Shown piece by piece: positions 43,973-55,067 of a stretch of DNA of 64,000 nucleotides. The notes under the pieces were generated by a model. That model saw nothing but the letters and a program-made list of their open reading frames with translations, searched no databases and was not told where the DNA came from. Positions within the stretch are counted from its first letter, which is position 1. Each line of letters starts with the position of its first letter. Both the position numbers and the translations under genes were made by a program. Location of the stretch: positions 1-64,000 of the forward strand of contig JABWBO010000012.1 in assembly GCA_013360465.1 (NCBI GenBank). Reading direction: 5' to 3'. The DNA is from Anaerolineae bacterium (GTDB taxonomy: Bacteria > Chloroflexota > Anaerolineae > Aggregatilineales > Phototrophicaceae).

Positions 43973-44730
43973 TGCGCCGGGCGCTTCTCCACGAATGCCG
44001 ACATCCCTTCGACCTTATCCTCGGTGCTGAAGGTCAGGTAGAAGTTGCGTTTTTCGTATTCCAGCGCCTGCGTCAGCCCGGTCTCATAGGACTTGTTGAC
44101 GGCATCCTTGATCAGCCGCACGGCGACGCGCGGCATGGCGGCGATCTTGCCCGCCAGCGCCACCGCCTCGGCGAAGTAGCTCTCGACCGGGTAAACGCGG
44201 TTGACCAGCCCGGCGGTCTGAGCTTCCTGGGCGGTCAGATGCCGGTTTCCGAGCAGGACTTCCATCGCCACCGCCTTGCCAACCGCCCGCGTGAGGCGCT
44301 GTGTGCCGCCCGCCCCCGGCATGATGCCGATGGTGATCTCCGGCTGTCCGAATTTGGCGGTCTCGCTGGCGACGATCATGTCGCACATCATCGCCATCTC
44401 GCAGCCGCCGCCCAGCGCCCACCCGCTCACCGCCGCGATCACCGGTTTGCCCAGGCGGGTCAGGCGCGACCAATCGGTGAAATCATCCTGCATCATCTGC
44501 ACGGCGCTCACATCGAGCATCTGCTTGATGTCCGCGCCGGCGGCAAAGGCTTTATCGCTGCCGGTCAGCACCATACAGCCGATTGTTTCGTCGCGGTCGA
44601 AGGCTTCCAGCGCCTCGAAAATCTCGCGGGTGATCTGGCTGTTCAGGGCATTGAGCGCCTGCGGTCGGTTGAGTCGCACCACGCCAACGCCATCCGCCGG
44701 CTTTTCCGTCAGAATCATCTCGTAAGTCAT
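43957..44730 (-). CDS. Enoyl-CoA hydratase/isomerase
   Basis: Adds water to trans-2-enoyl-CoA in beta-oxidation. The 257-residue protein has the crotonase marks FAAGADIKQM, GWALGGGCEMAMMCDMIVAS and FGQPEITIGIMPGAGGTQRL. Both acid/base glutamates (in GGGCE and QPE) are present. The C-terminal YEKRNFYLTFSTEDKVEGMSAFVEKRPAQW is typical. It could pair with the acyl-CoA dehydrogenase at 21-22 kb in metabolism, though they are not linked. A hydratase in another pathway is possible. Confidence 0.92.
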   Translation of the reverse strand: MTYEMILTEKPADGVGVVRLNRPQALNALNSQITREIFEALEAFDRDETIGCMVLTGSDKAFAAGADIKQMLDVSAVQMMQDDFTDWSRLTRLGKPVIAAVSGWALGGGCEMAMMCDMIVASETAKFGQPEITIGIMPGAGGTQRLTRAVGKAVAMEVLLGNRHLTAQEAQTAGLVNRVYPVESYFAEAVALAGKIAAMPRVAVRLIKDAVNKSYETGLTQALEYEKRNFYLTFSTEDKVEGMSAFVEKRPAQWKHR

Positions 44731-44769
44731 CTTCAGTCCCTTTAGGTCAAGGTGTGTCTATTCGGTTAT

Positions 44770-45117
44770 CTACGGGAAGCGCGCCTGAAATGTCTCGACC
44801 GCCTCATCGATCTCCTCGGTCAGAACCGGATCGTCGTCCTCCTTGGGCAGCCGCCGCAGCACATCGATCAGCGCCGTTTTCATGTCGTCATACGCCTGTT
44901 TGGCGGTGGCTTCATCGGCGAAGAAGCGCGTATGCACCATCCAGCCGTAGACCGTGACTGTGATGGCGAAGGGCGCGCGCAGACACCCGCTTTCCAGCAT
45001 GATGCGCGCCCCGTCGTCGTGCTGCTCATCTTCGACGACGGTTCCACCTTCCGCGCCGGTGATGCCGCGCGTCTCGCCCCGTTCGAACGGATACCAGTAG
45101 GGTGAGGCAAGGTTCAT
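44770..45117 (-). CDS. Hypothetical protein, small soluble
   Basis: A 115-residue acidic protein with no TM or signal peptide and no recognised family. It begins MNLASPYWYPFERGETRGIT and has VTVYGWMVHTRFFADEATAKQAYDDMKTALIDVLRRL, a helical-looking stretch, and an acidic end. An AAAGGG lies 8 bases before the ATG. It sits 39 bases upstream of the enoyl-CoA hydratase in the same direction, so co-expression is likely. Confidence 0.6.
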   Translation of the reverse strand: MNLASPYWYPFERGETRGITGAEGGTVVEDEQHDDGARIMLESGCLRAPFAITVTVYGWMVHTRFFADEATAKQAYDDMKTALIDVLRRLPKEDDDPVLTEEIDEAVETFQARFP

Positions 45118-45267
45118 AATCTTTTCCCTTTTGTCCGCGCAGAAAACAACTTCGCGCTACAATGAGACGCAATAATACCCGATTCCCTGGGAGGGCGGCA
45201 CGTTTCGCCAACGTTTAGAATATGTTACATTCTTTCGAGTTTGAGCCTTGGCGCAGGAGCGGCGCGT

Positions 45268-46080
45268 ATGTTCAGCTTCATCAGACGGTTTTTCGGCATG
45301 AATCAGGACGACGCGCCGCCGACAGCTGCGCTGGAGGCATTCACGGTTTACTTTCCCAACGGGCAGACGCCGCGCGCGGTCAAGACGCCGGCGCGCATTG
45401 ATCCGCAGAGCGTCATCGACGCCCTGGGGCTGGAATCGCCCACGCCGACGATCTTCGTCTCCGGCGGTGCGGGCGGCATGGACCTGGATTCGATGACCAG
45501 CAGCCGCTCGACCATCGAAGACGGCTTAGCCTGGTTCCTTAATGAGTATCAGGTCACGCTCCTCGACGGCGGCACATCAACCGGCGTCATGCAGCTGATC
45601 GGGATTGCCCGGCAGCGAAGGCATTACACCTTTCCGCTGATCGGCGTCGCGCCGGATCAAGTGGTCTGGATGCCAGGTAAAGAGCGCGGCGAAGAGCAGC
45701 TTGCCGATCTCGACGCCTTTCATTCCCATTTCGTCCTGACCGATGGCAGCGACTTCGGCGCGGAATCGGAACTGCTGATCAACCTCGCCTACCGACTTTG
45801 CGGGCGCGGGGCGCGTCCGCGCCTGTGCATCGTGGTCAACGGCGGGCAGATTGTGAAGCGTGAGGTCCACCGCATGTCCACCCGCGAACCGCGCTTTCCT
45901 ATCCTGGTCCTGGAAGGCACCGGACGCTTTGCCGATGAACTGGCTGCCGCCAACCGCTCAAAAGCGACCGACGATCCACTCATTCACGATATACTGAGCA
46001 AAGGCAACGTCCATTTTCTGCACATCAAGGCGGGCGCAGAACCGCTGCGCAACTGGCTGGAAAACTACTGTGGTTTCTGA
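45268..46080 (+). CDS. TRPM-type SLOG (LSDAT) domain protein
   Basis: A 270-residue cytoplasmic protein. ATG 45268 (MFSFIRRFFGMNQDD) is preceded by AGGAG at 8 bases; the ORF-track start is a TTG 9 codons earlier. The Rossmann-like SLOG motifs are clear: FVSGGAGGM (63-71), DGGTSTGVM (100-108), and GVAPDQVVW near 127-134. This is the LSDAT form, known from the N-terminus of TRPM channels and from prokaryotic proteins proposed to sense nucleotide signals. A stretch with LTDGSDFGAESELLINLAYRL follows. It lies 27 bases upstream of the next gene's start, so the two likely work together. Confidence 0.75.
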   Translation: MFSFIRRFFGMNQDDAPPTAALEAFTVYFPNGQTPRAVKTPARIDPQSVIDALGLESPTPTIFVSGGAGGMDLDSMTSSRSTIEDGLAWFLNEYQVTLLDGGTSTGVMQLIGIARQRRHYTFPLIGVAPDQVVWMPGKERGEEQLADLDAFHSHFVLTDGSDFGAESELLINLAYRLCGRGARPRLCIVVNGGQIVKREVHRMSTREPRFPILVLEGTGRFADELAAANRSKATDDPLIHDILSKGNVHFLHIKAGAEPLRNWLENYCGF

Positions 46081-46107
46081 CACCGATCATCCAGGATGGA
46101 GAAGTCC

Positions 46108-47430
46108 ATGAGACAATGCCGCTCCGCCCCTTTCGCCCGGTTGATCCTCTCGCTGGTGGTGGTCGTCCTGTTCGCCGCGCTGCCGGCAGGACGTATCGCC
46201 GCGCAGGGCGACCCACCCGCGCAGCCCACCGCCGTCACGGCGCCGCCGGTTGAGACGGTCGAGCCGATTGACCTGGAGGAACTGCGCACGCTGGCAGCCG
46301 TCGTGCGCAGCAACGCCGAGGATGCGGCGCGCTACGCCTCTGATGCCAGCAACTTCCTGAGCCTGTTCGAGGCGTTCAGCGTCGTCATCGCGATTGCCGC
46401 CGCCTCGCTCGGCGTGGTCGGCGTGACTCGTTTGTTCGCCGCGCAGAGCGCCTTGACCGACGCGCGCAAGCGGCTGCTCGAAGAACTGGCGGGGCTGCGC
46501 GCCGATTTCGAACGGCAGATCGAAGAGCGCGAACGGGATCTGCGCGCCCTGGAAGATCAGCTGACGAAGACGCTCGAACTACAGCGGCGGTCAGCGGCGC
46601 AGTCGACGCTGGCGCTCTCGCTCCTGCCGCTGGGCGAACGGCAGTATAAGGCGCAGGATTACAGCGGCGCTGCCGAAACCTACAAGCGCGCGCTGAAGCT
46701 GGACGAGAACAACCCGCTCATCCATTACCGCCTCGGCTACGTCTACGTGCAGAACGGACAGCTTGAGGAAGCCGAGCGCCACTTGATTCGCGCGCTGGAG
46801 ATCGATCCCGAATTCGAGCTGGCGCGGGCGGCGCTCGGCTACGTCTACCGGCGCATCTCCGACAAGCAGCCGGAGGGGCTGGACCACGATCTGCTGATGA
46901 ATCGCGGTGAGCAGTTCCTTCTGGAAGCGCTCAAGGCGCAGCCGCGCCTGGTCGATGAGGATGGCGAATCCTGGTGGGGGTCCCTGGGCGGGCTGTACCG
47001 ACGCCGGGGGCAGGTCGATCAGGCGATTCACGCCTACGAACAGGCGGCGAAAGTCACCCCACACTCCTCCTACCCGTTCAGCAACCTGGCGCTGCTCTAT
47101 ATGGGCAAACACGACCGCGCCGAGATGCTGCGCACCTACAAACGGGTCGAACGGCTGGCGCGCGGCGAGACTCAGGCGGAAGTCGATAACTACTGGGCAT
47201 ATGCCGACCTGCTCACGTCCAGCCTGGCGATGGGCAAGCTGGAACAGGCGGAAGAGGCGCTCACCTCGGTGCTGGATATCGCCCCGACCGAGTCGGATTA
47301 CACGCTCACCCTGCTGATCGACACGCTGGAACGCCTCAGGGTTGCCCTGGGCGGGTCAGACTCTGCGCCGCACATCGATCACTACATCGGGCGCATCCGC
47401 GAGCATCTCAACCGCCGCGCGAAAAGCTGA
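46108..47430 (+). CDS. Membrane-anchored coiled-coil TPR protein
   Basis: A 440-residue protein from ATG 46108 with GGAG six bases upstream. It has a signal-like N-terminus (1-33), a Pro/Thr/Glu-rich stretch, a TM helix (about 84-110), a coiled coil (ARKRLLEELAGLRADFERQIEERERDLRALE), then at least four TPRs (for example AAETYKRALKLDENNPLIHYRLGYVY). The TM plus coiled coil next to a SLOG gene resembles effector pairing by SLATT-type membrane proteins, but it is not clearly SLATT. Its TPRs may hold a client. Function unknown. Confidence 0.7.
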   Translation: MRQCRSAPFARLILSLVVVVLFAALPAGRIAAQGDPPAQPTAVTAPPVETVEPIDLEELRTLAAVVRSNAEDAARYASDASNFLSLFEAFSVVIAIAAASLGVVGVTRLFAAQSALTDARKRLLEELAGLRADFERQIEERERDLRALEDQLTKTLELQRRSAAQSTLALSLLPLGERQYKAQDYSGAAETYKRALKLDENNPLIHYRLGYVYVQNGQLEEAERHLIRALEIDPEFELARAALGYVYRRISDKQPEGLDHDLLMNRGEQFLLEALKAQPRLVDEDGESWWGSLGGLYRRRGQVDQAIHAYEQAAKVTPHSSYPFSNLALLYMGKHDRAEMLRTYKRVERLARGETQAEVDNYWAYADLLTSSLAMGKLEQAEEALTSVLDIAPTESDYTLTLLIDTLERLRVALGGSDSAPHIDHYIGRIREHLNRRAKS

Positions 47431-47442
47431 AGGTAGGCGGCA

Positions 47443-47526
47443 AGGAGAGGGATGAGAAAAGATAGAGATGAGGAAATGCAGTACAGCTTCCCTCATCCCT
47501 CGTCCCCCATGCCTCATCCCTTTCCT
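47443..47526. repeat. Imperfect inverted repeat of GGGATGAG units
   Basis: AGGAGAGGGATGAG (47443-47456) pairs with CTCATCCCTTTCCT (47513-47526) with one mismatch, and a second GATGAGG / CCTCATC pair is nested within. It lies between the converging TPR and M32 genes and touches the M32 stop. Probably a mutual terminator or an end-of-mRNA stem. Confidence 0.5.
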
Positions 47527-49027
47527 ACCCATAGATATCGCGATACTTCTCTTGCAGATAGGTGATGAAATAGCTGCACTCGACCGGTTCACCGGTCAGG
47601 CGCTGCGTCAGTTCGTCGGCGGTAAATTTGCGCCCATGCTGGTAGATGTTGACGCGCATCCATTCGCGCAGCGTGTCGAACTTTCCCTGGGCAATCTCGT
47701 CGGGGATGGACGGGTGCGCCGCGAGCGCCTGGCGGTAGAACTGCGCTGTCAGCAGGTTGCCGATGGCGTAAGTCGGGAAGTAGCCGATCAAGCCGGATGA
47801 CCAGTGAACATCCTGAAGGACGCCGAGCTTGTTGCTGGGCGGCACGATGCCCAGGTAGGACTCAAATTTTTCGTTCCACAGCTGCGGCACCTTTTCCAGC
47901 GGAACCGCCCCGGTCACCAGGTCGAGTTCGATCTCGAAGCGCACCATGATGTGCAGATTATAAGTCGCCTCGTCCGCTTCGACGCGCACGAACGACGGCG
48001 CAACCCGGTTGATGGCGCGGTAGAACGTCTCTAGATCAACGCCGCCGAGCTGGTCCGGGAAGGTACTCTGAAGCTGAGGATACGCCCAGGTCCAGAAGGG
48101 GCGGCTGCGCCCAACGAAATTCTCCCATAGGCGCGACTGCGACTCGTGTACGCCGAGCGAGGTTCCGCGCGACAGCGGCGTGCCTTCCAGCGCCGGGTCA
48201 ACGCCCTGCTCGTACATGGCATGTCCTGATTCGTGCATCGTGCCGAACAGCGCCGGGTTCAGATAGTCGGAGTTGTAGCGCGTGGTGATGCGAACGTCGC
48301 CCTGTGAAAAGGTGATGCAGAACGGATGCACCGCCACATCCTGCCGCCCCCGTTCAAAGTCGTAGCCGTATGCCCGAACCATCTGTTCGCCAAATGCGCG
48401 CTGTTTGTCGATGTCGTAGGTCTGGCGCAGCAGCGCGTCGCTGACCCCGTCGCCACGCTCTTTGATCGCCGCCACCAGGCTGACCAGCGCGCCTTTGTGA
48501 GCGTCGAACAGCTTCTTGACGCGGCTGGCGGTCATCCCCGGCTCGTAATCGTCGAGGAAGGCGTCGTAAGGATGCTCGCTGTACCCGCGAAACTCTGCTT
48601 CGCGCCGTTTCAGGTCGAGGATGCGCTGCAGAGCGGGCAGGAACTTGCCGAAATGATCCTGCGCGCGCGCTTCCGCCCAGACTTCATGCGCGAGCGTCTC
48701 CGCCTCCGCCAGTTCCGCCACCAGACTGGAGGGCACACAGGTCGATTTTCGAAAGTCCCGTTTGGCGACACGAAGCATACTGGCTTCGACAGAATCGTAA
48801 TCCGCGCTGCCAACTTCGGTTTCGGCGTCGGCGATCAGCCGCGCCGTCTCGTCGCTGATCAGCATCTCATGGGCGATCTTGGAGAGAGTTGCCAGCTGTG
48901 CCGCCCTGCCTCTCGCGCCGCCGCGCGGCATGTTCACCTGCTGATCCCAGTGCAGGACGGCAGCAGCGCGGTCTACGTTGCGGATCTCTTTCAGGCGTAC
49001 GACCAGCGCCTGATACTTCTCGCCCAT
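47525..49027 (-). CDS. Carboxypeptidase Taq (M32 metallocarboxypeptidase)
   Basis: Removes C-terminal residues from peptides with a zinc or cobalt ion. The HExxH motif reads HESGHAMYEQG, and the second zinc-ligand region is the HESQSRLWENFVGR segment with the third Glu. DVHWSSGLIGYFPTYAIGNLLTAQFY near the end is also family-typical. Start set at ATG 49027 (MGEKYQALVVRLKEI) with AAAGGTGATCAC upstream. 500 residues, normal for M32. Confidence 0.95.
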   Translation of the reverse strand: MGEKYQALVVRLKEIRNVDRAAAVLHWDQQVNMPRGGARGRAAQLATLSKIAHEMLISDETARLIADAETEVGSADYDSVEASMLRVAKRDFRKSTCVPSSLVAELAEAETLAHEVWAEARAQDHFGKFLPALQRILDLKRREAEFRGYSEHPYDAFLDDYEPGMTASRVKKLFDAHKGALVSLVAAIKERGDGVSDALLRQTYDIDKQRAFGEQMVRAYGYDFERGRQDVAVHPFCITFSQGDVRITTRYNSDYLNPALFGTMHESGHAMYEQGVDPALEGTPLSRGTSLGVHESQSRLWENFVGRSRPFWTWAYPQLQSTFPDQLGGVDLETFYRAINRVAPSFVRVEADEATYNLHIMVRFEIELDLVTGAVPLEKVPQLWNEKFESYLGIVPPSNKLGVLQDVHWSSGLIGYFPTYAIGNLLTAQFYRQALAAHPSIPDEIAQGKFDTLREWMRVNIYQHGRKFTADELTQRLTGEPVECSYFITYLQEKYRDIYG

Positions 49028-49165
49028 GTGATCACCTTTCAAATGAATTTCAGCGTGAGAAGAAAGTTTAGCAGGGCGGCGGGCGGCGGACCAGATCGGG
49101 AGAGATGAAGGCGGGCAAACGCCAAACGATGCTACACTTCGGGAGATGACGACGAGGAGAAGCGC

Positions 49166-50164
49166 TTGACCCTATTGAAACGTCTTCTCGCCCGGCGACC
49201 GCTGCGGACTCTGAACGACAGCCCGGTCGCCCGCGCCGAGCGGATGCACATCGAGCGAAATCAGCTTGCCGGACGGCGGCTGCGTCTTTCCCGCCTGATG
49301 CTGCTGGCGCTGGCGCTGAGCATGGCAGTGCCGGCGGCGGAGGCGCTGCGCGATCCGATTGCCGCCATCACCCGCAAGTCTCCGCTCGATGTCGAGACGC
49401 TGCTGCGTCTGGCGGCGGAATTCACCACCCTCCTGATCGCGGCGATCCTCTTCACCCACAACCTGATGATCTCCGGGCTGGCTTCGCGCCTGACGAGCAG
49501 CACGGTCGCCCGCGAGAAGCGCGGGCGCACCTGGGAAGCGCTGATCCTCACGGCGCAGCCCGCCCGGCGGCTCGTGGTCGGCAAGTGGTGGGGGGTGATG
49601 CAGGTGATCTGGGCGCGTCACCGCGCGGCGATCCTGCTGCGCGCGGCGCTGGCGATCTGGCTACAGGTGCTGTTCAGTCTGCGTGCGCTCACCAACCCTC
49701 CGGCGCTCTTGCCGGCGACGCTGGCAATCGGCTTCATCACCCTCATCCCGCTGATCAACGGCGCTTTCACGGGCGCGCTGGGGATGATCAGTTCGTCGCT
49801 GGCGGGCAGCGAGACAAGCGCCGCTCGAGTCAATGGGCTGATAGGCGCCGCCAGCGTGCTGCTGTTGTTCGGTTTCGGCTGCTGCAGCGCGTCGTTCCTG
49901 TTCAACGGCGTCGATGCCGCCCTGCCGCTGATCGCCGCCGCGCTGATCTTCACCATCGTTGACGGCGGGCTGACGGCGCTGCTGGTGCTGATCCTCAGCC
50001 CGGATGACCCCAATCAGGCGGTCCTCTACCTCGGCGGCGTCGCGCTGTGGACTCTGTTCTTCTGCCTGCTGACCGGGGCGGCGCTGTGGGCGGCGGCGCG
50101 CCTGCTGCGGATGCAGGGCGCATCGGGGGCGGCGGCAAAGTCGAGAAGTCGAGGTGATGGATGA
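49166..50164 (+). CDS. ABC-2-like membrane permease without ATPase
   Basis: A 332-residue multipass protein with six or more TM segments. The phrase REKRGRTWEALILTAQPARRLVVGKWWGVMQ is like the intracellular loop of ABC-2 permeases. The start is a TTG at 49166 with a strong GAGGAG at 6 bases; no ATG fits. No ABC ATPase gene is adjacent. It may act with an ATPase elsewhere, or be a lone membrane protein. Gaps of about 140 bases on the M32 side and 160 on the glgX side. Low complexity at the C-terminus (GASGAAAKSRSRGDG). Confidence 0.6.
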   Translation: MTLLKRLLARRPLRTLNDSPVARAERMHIERNQLAGRRLRLSRLMLLALALSMAVPAAEALRDPIAAITRKSPLDVETLLRLAAEFTTLLIAAILFTHNLMISGLASRLTSSTVAREKRGRTWEALILTAQPARRLVVGKWWGVMQVIWARHRAAILLRAALAIWLQVLFSLRALTNPPALLPATLAIGFITLIPLINGAFTGALGMISSSLAGSETSAARVNGLIGAASVLLLFGFGCCSASFLFNGVDAALPLIAAALIFTIVDGGLTALLVLILSPDDPNQAVLYLGGVALWTLFFCLLTGAALWAAARLLRMQGASGAAAKSRSRGDG

Positions 50165-50324
50165 TGTAAACCGTCAAGTTGGGTATAGTTGGGGCGTTTC
50201 TGCAAATTCATCTGACCTCACCCTTCGGTCTCCTTTTTATATTCTGGGAACCAGTCGAAATACAGCAGGGGTGAGGACAGCCCAGGCAAAAGTGCTTTGC
50301 GTTCTTTAGGTGATGGGGGCAATT

Positions 50325-52394
<2,070 letters not shown>

Positions 52395-52454
52395 CGCCGG
52401 GCGGCAAAGCAAAAACCCCCTACACGCGGCGGTCATTCGGTGGTTAACTAGTGG

Positions 52455-52485
52455 ACAGGGCGAGGATCAGGCATCTTCGCCCTGT
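52455..52485. other. 9-bp hairpin after glgX
   Basis: ACAGGGCGA / TCGCCCTGT with a 13-nt loop, 60 bases past the glgX stop. No T-run follows on the plus strand. Possible terminator or part of the lipoprotein gene leader. Confidence 0.4.
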
Positions 52486-52576
52486 TGCTGTGCCAGCGAC
52501 GCCGGAAAACCAGCCAAGCATCGCTTCAGGGCGTTCGTGCGTATATCAACACAGAAGGTCAGGAAAGGAAAAAGCT

Positions 52577-53317
52577 TTGCGTGTCGCCACCATCCTGCTG
52601 ATCGCCGCCGCGCTGCTGACGGCATGTTCCGGCGGCGCTCCCACCGAGACCGCCCCCGATCCACTCGCTCTGGTCACCGAAGCGGCGGCGAAAATCCGCG
52701 CCGTCGATACCTTCCAGCTCAGCGTCATTCAAGAGGGACCTGATTACTACCTCTATACGGACTATGCGGCGGCGGTCTTCCGCATGGCGACCGGTCAATA
52801 CGTCGCGCCATCGGTCATTCAGGCGTCGGTGCGCGTGCTGGCGCTCGGACTGCCGGTCGATGTCGATGTCTACGCGGAGGGCGACGACCAGTGGTATCGC
52901 GCCATCTGGACGGGCAACAACTGGATCAATCAGCCGTTTCAGGCGGGTTTCAACGCCGAGACGCTGATCGCCGAAGAGACCGGCTTTCAGAAGGCGCTGG
53001 AGTCGCTGATCGATCTGAAGTACGCCGGTACGACGACGCTGGAAAGCGGCGTCAACGCCCACCGCCTGGATGCAACCGCCAACGGTCCCGATGTCGCCGC
53101 CCTGCTCGGCGGGCTGATCGAGCCGGTCGGCACGGTCGAGGTCGAAGCCTACATCGCGGTGGACAGCGGCTACCCGGTCCGTTTCGTCATCCGTGAGTTC
53201 AACAGCCCCTACGCCGCCACTCCCACGCCGGGAACTCAGGCGGAGCCGGTGACCTGGACGATTGACCTCTTCGACTTCAACGGCGCGCCCAATGTTGACC
53301 CCCCGGAGGGCGAATGA
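52577..53317 (+). CDS. LppX/LprAFG-type lipoprotein
   Basis: A 246-residue secreted lipoprotein from a TTG start at 52577 with AGGAAAGG 8 bases upstream. Signal peptide with lipobox LLTACSGG (Cys near residue 17), then the LppX/LprG-like beta domain: VDTFQLSVIQEGPD, GDDQWYRAIWTGNNWIN and a hydrophobic-cavity fold. In mycobacteria these proteins carry lipids such as triacylglycerol across the periplasm. Its stop overlaps the MFS gene by 4 bases (ATGA), like lprG and p55. Confidence 0.82.
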   Translation: MRVATILLIAAALLTACSGGAPTETAPDPLALVTEAAAKIRAVDTFQLSVIQEGPDYYLYTDYAAAVFRMATGQYVAPSVIQASVRVLALGLPVDVDVYAEGDDQWYRAIWTGNNWINQPFQAGFNAETLIAEETGFQKALESLIDLKYAGTTTLESGVNAHRLDATANGPDVAALLGGLIEPVGTVEVEAYIAVDSGYPVRFVIREFNSPYAATPTPGTQAEPVTWTIDLFDFNGAPNVDPPEGE

Positions 53318-55002
53318 GCGCGAAGGACAGGATCGACAGTACGGCAAAGCCGCGCATCAACCCCTGGGTAGCGCTGGCGTTCATCGCCATACCGGTCTTC
53401 ATCGGTTCCATCGATCTGACCATCGTCTCGGCGTTCCTGCCGGAGATCATCGTCAGCCTGGAACTGCCGGTGCAGAGCGTCATCGACGACGCCGCCTGGA
53501 TCGTCACCGGCTACCTGCTGGCGTATACCATCAGTCTGATCGTTATGGGGCGGCTGAGCGACCTGATCGGGCGGCGGCGCGCCTATGTCCTCTGCCTGAT
53601 CGTGTTCATGATCGGCTCGTTCATCGTCGCCGAGGTCGATCCGCAGGCGCGCAGCGGATTGTCTGGCGCGCTCTACAACCTGTCGTTTCGCATGACCGGC
53701 GCGCGCCCTGATCCGGGCAGCATCGCGCTGACCGCCATCATCATCGGGCGCATCGTGCAGGCGCTCGGCGCAGGCGCAATTGTCCCTGTCAGCCTGGCGC
53801 TGGTCGGCGACCTCTTCCCGGCAAACCGCCGCGCGCAGCCCTTCGGCGTGATCGGCGCTATCGACACCCTGGGCTGGGTGCTGGGACACCTTTATGGCGG
53901 GGTGATGGTCCGCTGGTTTGCCGATCTCAACGCTGCACGCCTGCAAGAGAGGGCTTCGCCGCTGCTCGCCGCCTTCGGGACGACTCTTCCCCCCCTCGAC
54001 TGGCGTATGCTCTTCTGGATCAACATCCCGATCTCGCTGATCGGTCTGGCGCTGACCTGGTGGGCGCTGCGCGGCGTGCCGCAGACGAAGCGAGCCAACC
54101 GCATGGACTGGCTCGGCGCGGCGTTGATCAGCGCCGCGCTGATCCTGCTGGTCGTCGGGCTGGGCGCGAATATCGAGATCGCCTCGACCGCCGCCAGCTT
54201 CGAAGACATCGGCGGTCTGCCGCCCTACGCCGGACCGGCGCTCGGCGCGGCGCTGGTCCTGACCCTGCTCTTCATCGTGGTTGAGCGCCGGGGGCGTGAT
54301 CCCCTCTTCGACATCAGGATGATGCGGCGGCGCGCCGTCGCGTCAGGGCTGGCGGCGAACCTGTTCATCGGTTTCTGTCTGATGATCGGGCTGGTCAGTG
54401 TGCCGATCCTGGTCAACGTCCGCGTCGCCGATCCCAGCTTCTTGTCCGAAGCCGCCCTGCAGGTGGGCATCCTGCTCTCGGCGCTGACCGTGCCGATGGC
54501 GCTGGCGGCGGTCCCCGGCGGCTGGCTGAGCGACCGCATCGGCTACCCGCGCACCACCATAACCGGGCTGCTGCTGGCGCTGGTCGGCTTCGTACTGATC
54601 TGGCAGACCTGGACGCTGGATGTCGCCGATCAGGTGATCGCGCTGGAGATGATGCTGGTCGGCATCGGCTTGGGGCTGACCTTCTCGCCGATCAGCGCCT
54701 CGGTCATCAACAGCGCCGACGAGGACAGGCTCGGCGTCAGTTCCGCCCTGGTGATCATCATGCGCCTGCTGGGCATGACCCTCGGCGTCTCATCGCTGAC
54801 CTCGTTCGCCTCGCAGCGCCTGAGCCTGCTCGCCGCCGCTGAACTGGGCGCAGACTTCATCGATCCTTATGCGGCGGTCGATGTCTACGCGCGGCTGACC
54901 GTGCAGGTCCTCGCCGAGATCGCTCTGCTCGGCGCGATCCTCTGCGCCGTCGCCTTGATCCCGGCACTGCTGCTGCGCCGTCGCGCCGAAGGGCAGGCAT
55001 AA
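53314..55002 (+). CDS. MFS exporter, DHA2 (14-TM) family
   Basis: A 562-residue transporter with about 14 TM segments. The first MFS motif is intact (GRLSDLIGRRRAYVLCL), motif B/C region GRIVQALGAGAIVPVSLALVGDLFP is typical of DHA2 drug exporters, and WRMLFWINIPISLI is also typical. ATGA overlap with the LppX-like lipoprotein means the two are translated together. By analogy with LprG-P55, it may move a lipid or glycolipid and confer drug tolerance; substrate unknown. A large hairpin follows the stop, but it serves the minus-strand gene. Confidence 0.9.
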   Translation: MSAKDRIDSTAKPRINPWVALAFIAIPVFIGSIDLTIVSAFLPEIIVSLELPVQSVIDDAAWIVTGYLLAYTISLIVMGRLSDLIGRRRAYVLCLIVFMIGSFIVAEVDPQARSGLSGALYNLSFRMTGARPDPGSIALTAIIIGRIVQALGAGAIVPVSLALVGDLFPANRRAQPFGVIGAIDTLGWVLGHLYGGVMVRWFADLNAARLQERASPLLAAFGTTLPPLDWRMLFWINIPISLIGLALTWWALRGVPQTKRANRMDWLGAALISAALILLVVGLGANIEIASTAASFEDIGGLPPYAGPALGAALVLTLLFIVVERRGRDPLFDIRMMRRRAVASGLAANLFIGFCLMIGLVSVPILVNVRVADPSFLSEAALQVGILLSALTVPMALAAVPGGWLSDRIGYPRTTITGLLLALVGFVLIWQTWTLDVADQVIALEMMLVGIGLGLTFSPISASVINSADEDRLGVSSALVIIMRLLGMTLGVSSLTSFASQRLSLLAAAELGADFIDPYAAVDVYARLTVQVLAEIALLGAILCAVALIPALLLRRRAEGQA

Positions 55003-55045
55003 AAAACGCCGCCTGACAGGCATTAAACCGTACCTGTCAGGCGGC
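55001..55045 (-). terminator. Strong terminator of the FHA membrane gene
   Basis: 13-bp perfect stem GCCGCCTGACAGG / CCTGTCAGGCGGC (55008-55020, 55033-55045). On the minus strand it is followed by GTTTTTT, an efficient intrinsic terminator for the FHA gene; on the plus strand the run is GCTCGCT, so it terminates the MFS gene poorly. Confidence 0.85.
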
Positions 55046-55067
55046 GCTCGCTCGTCGAACGCTCAGT

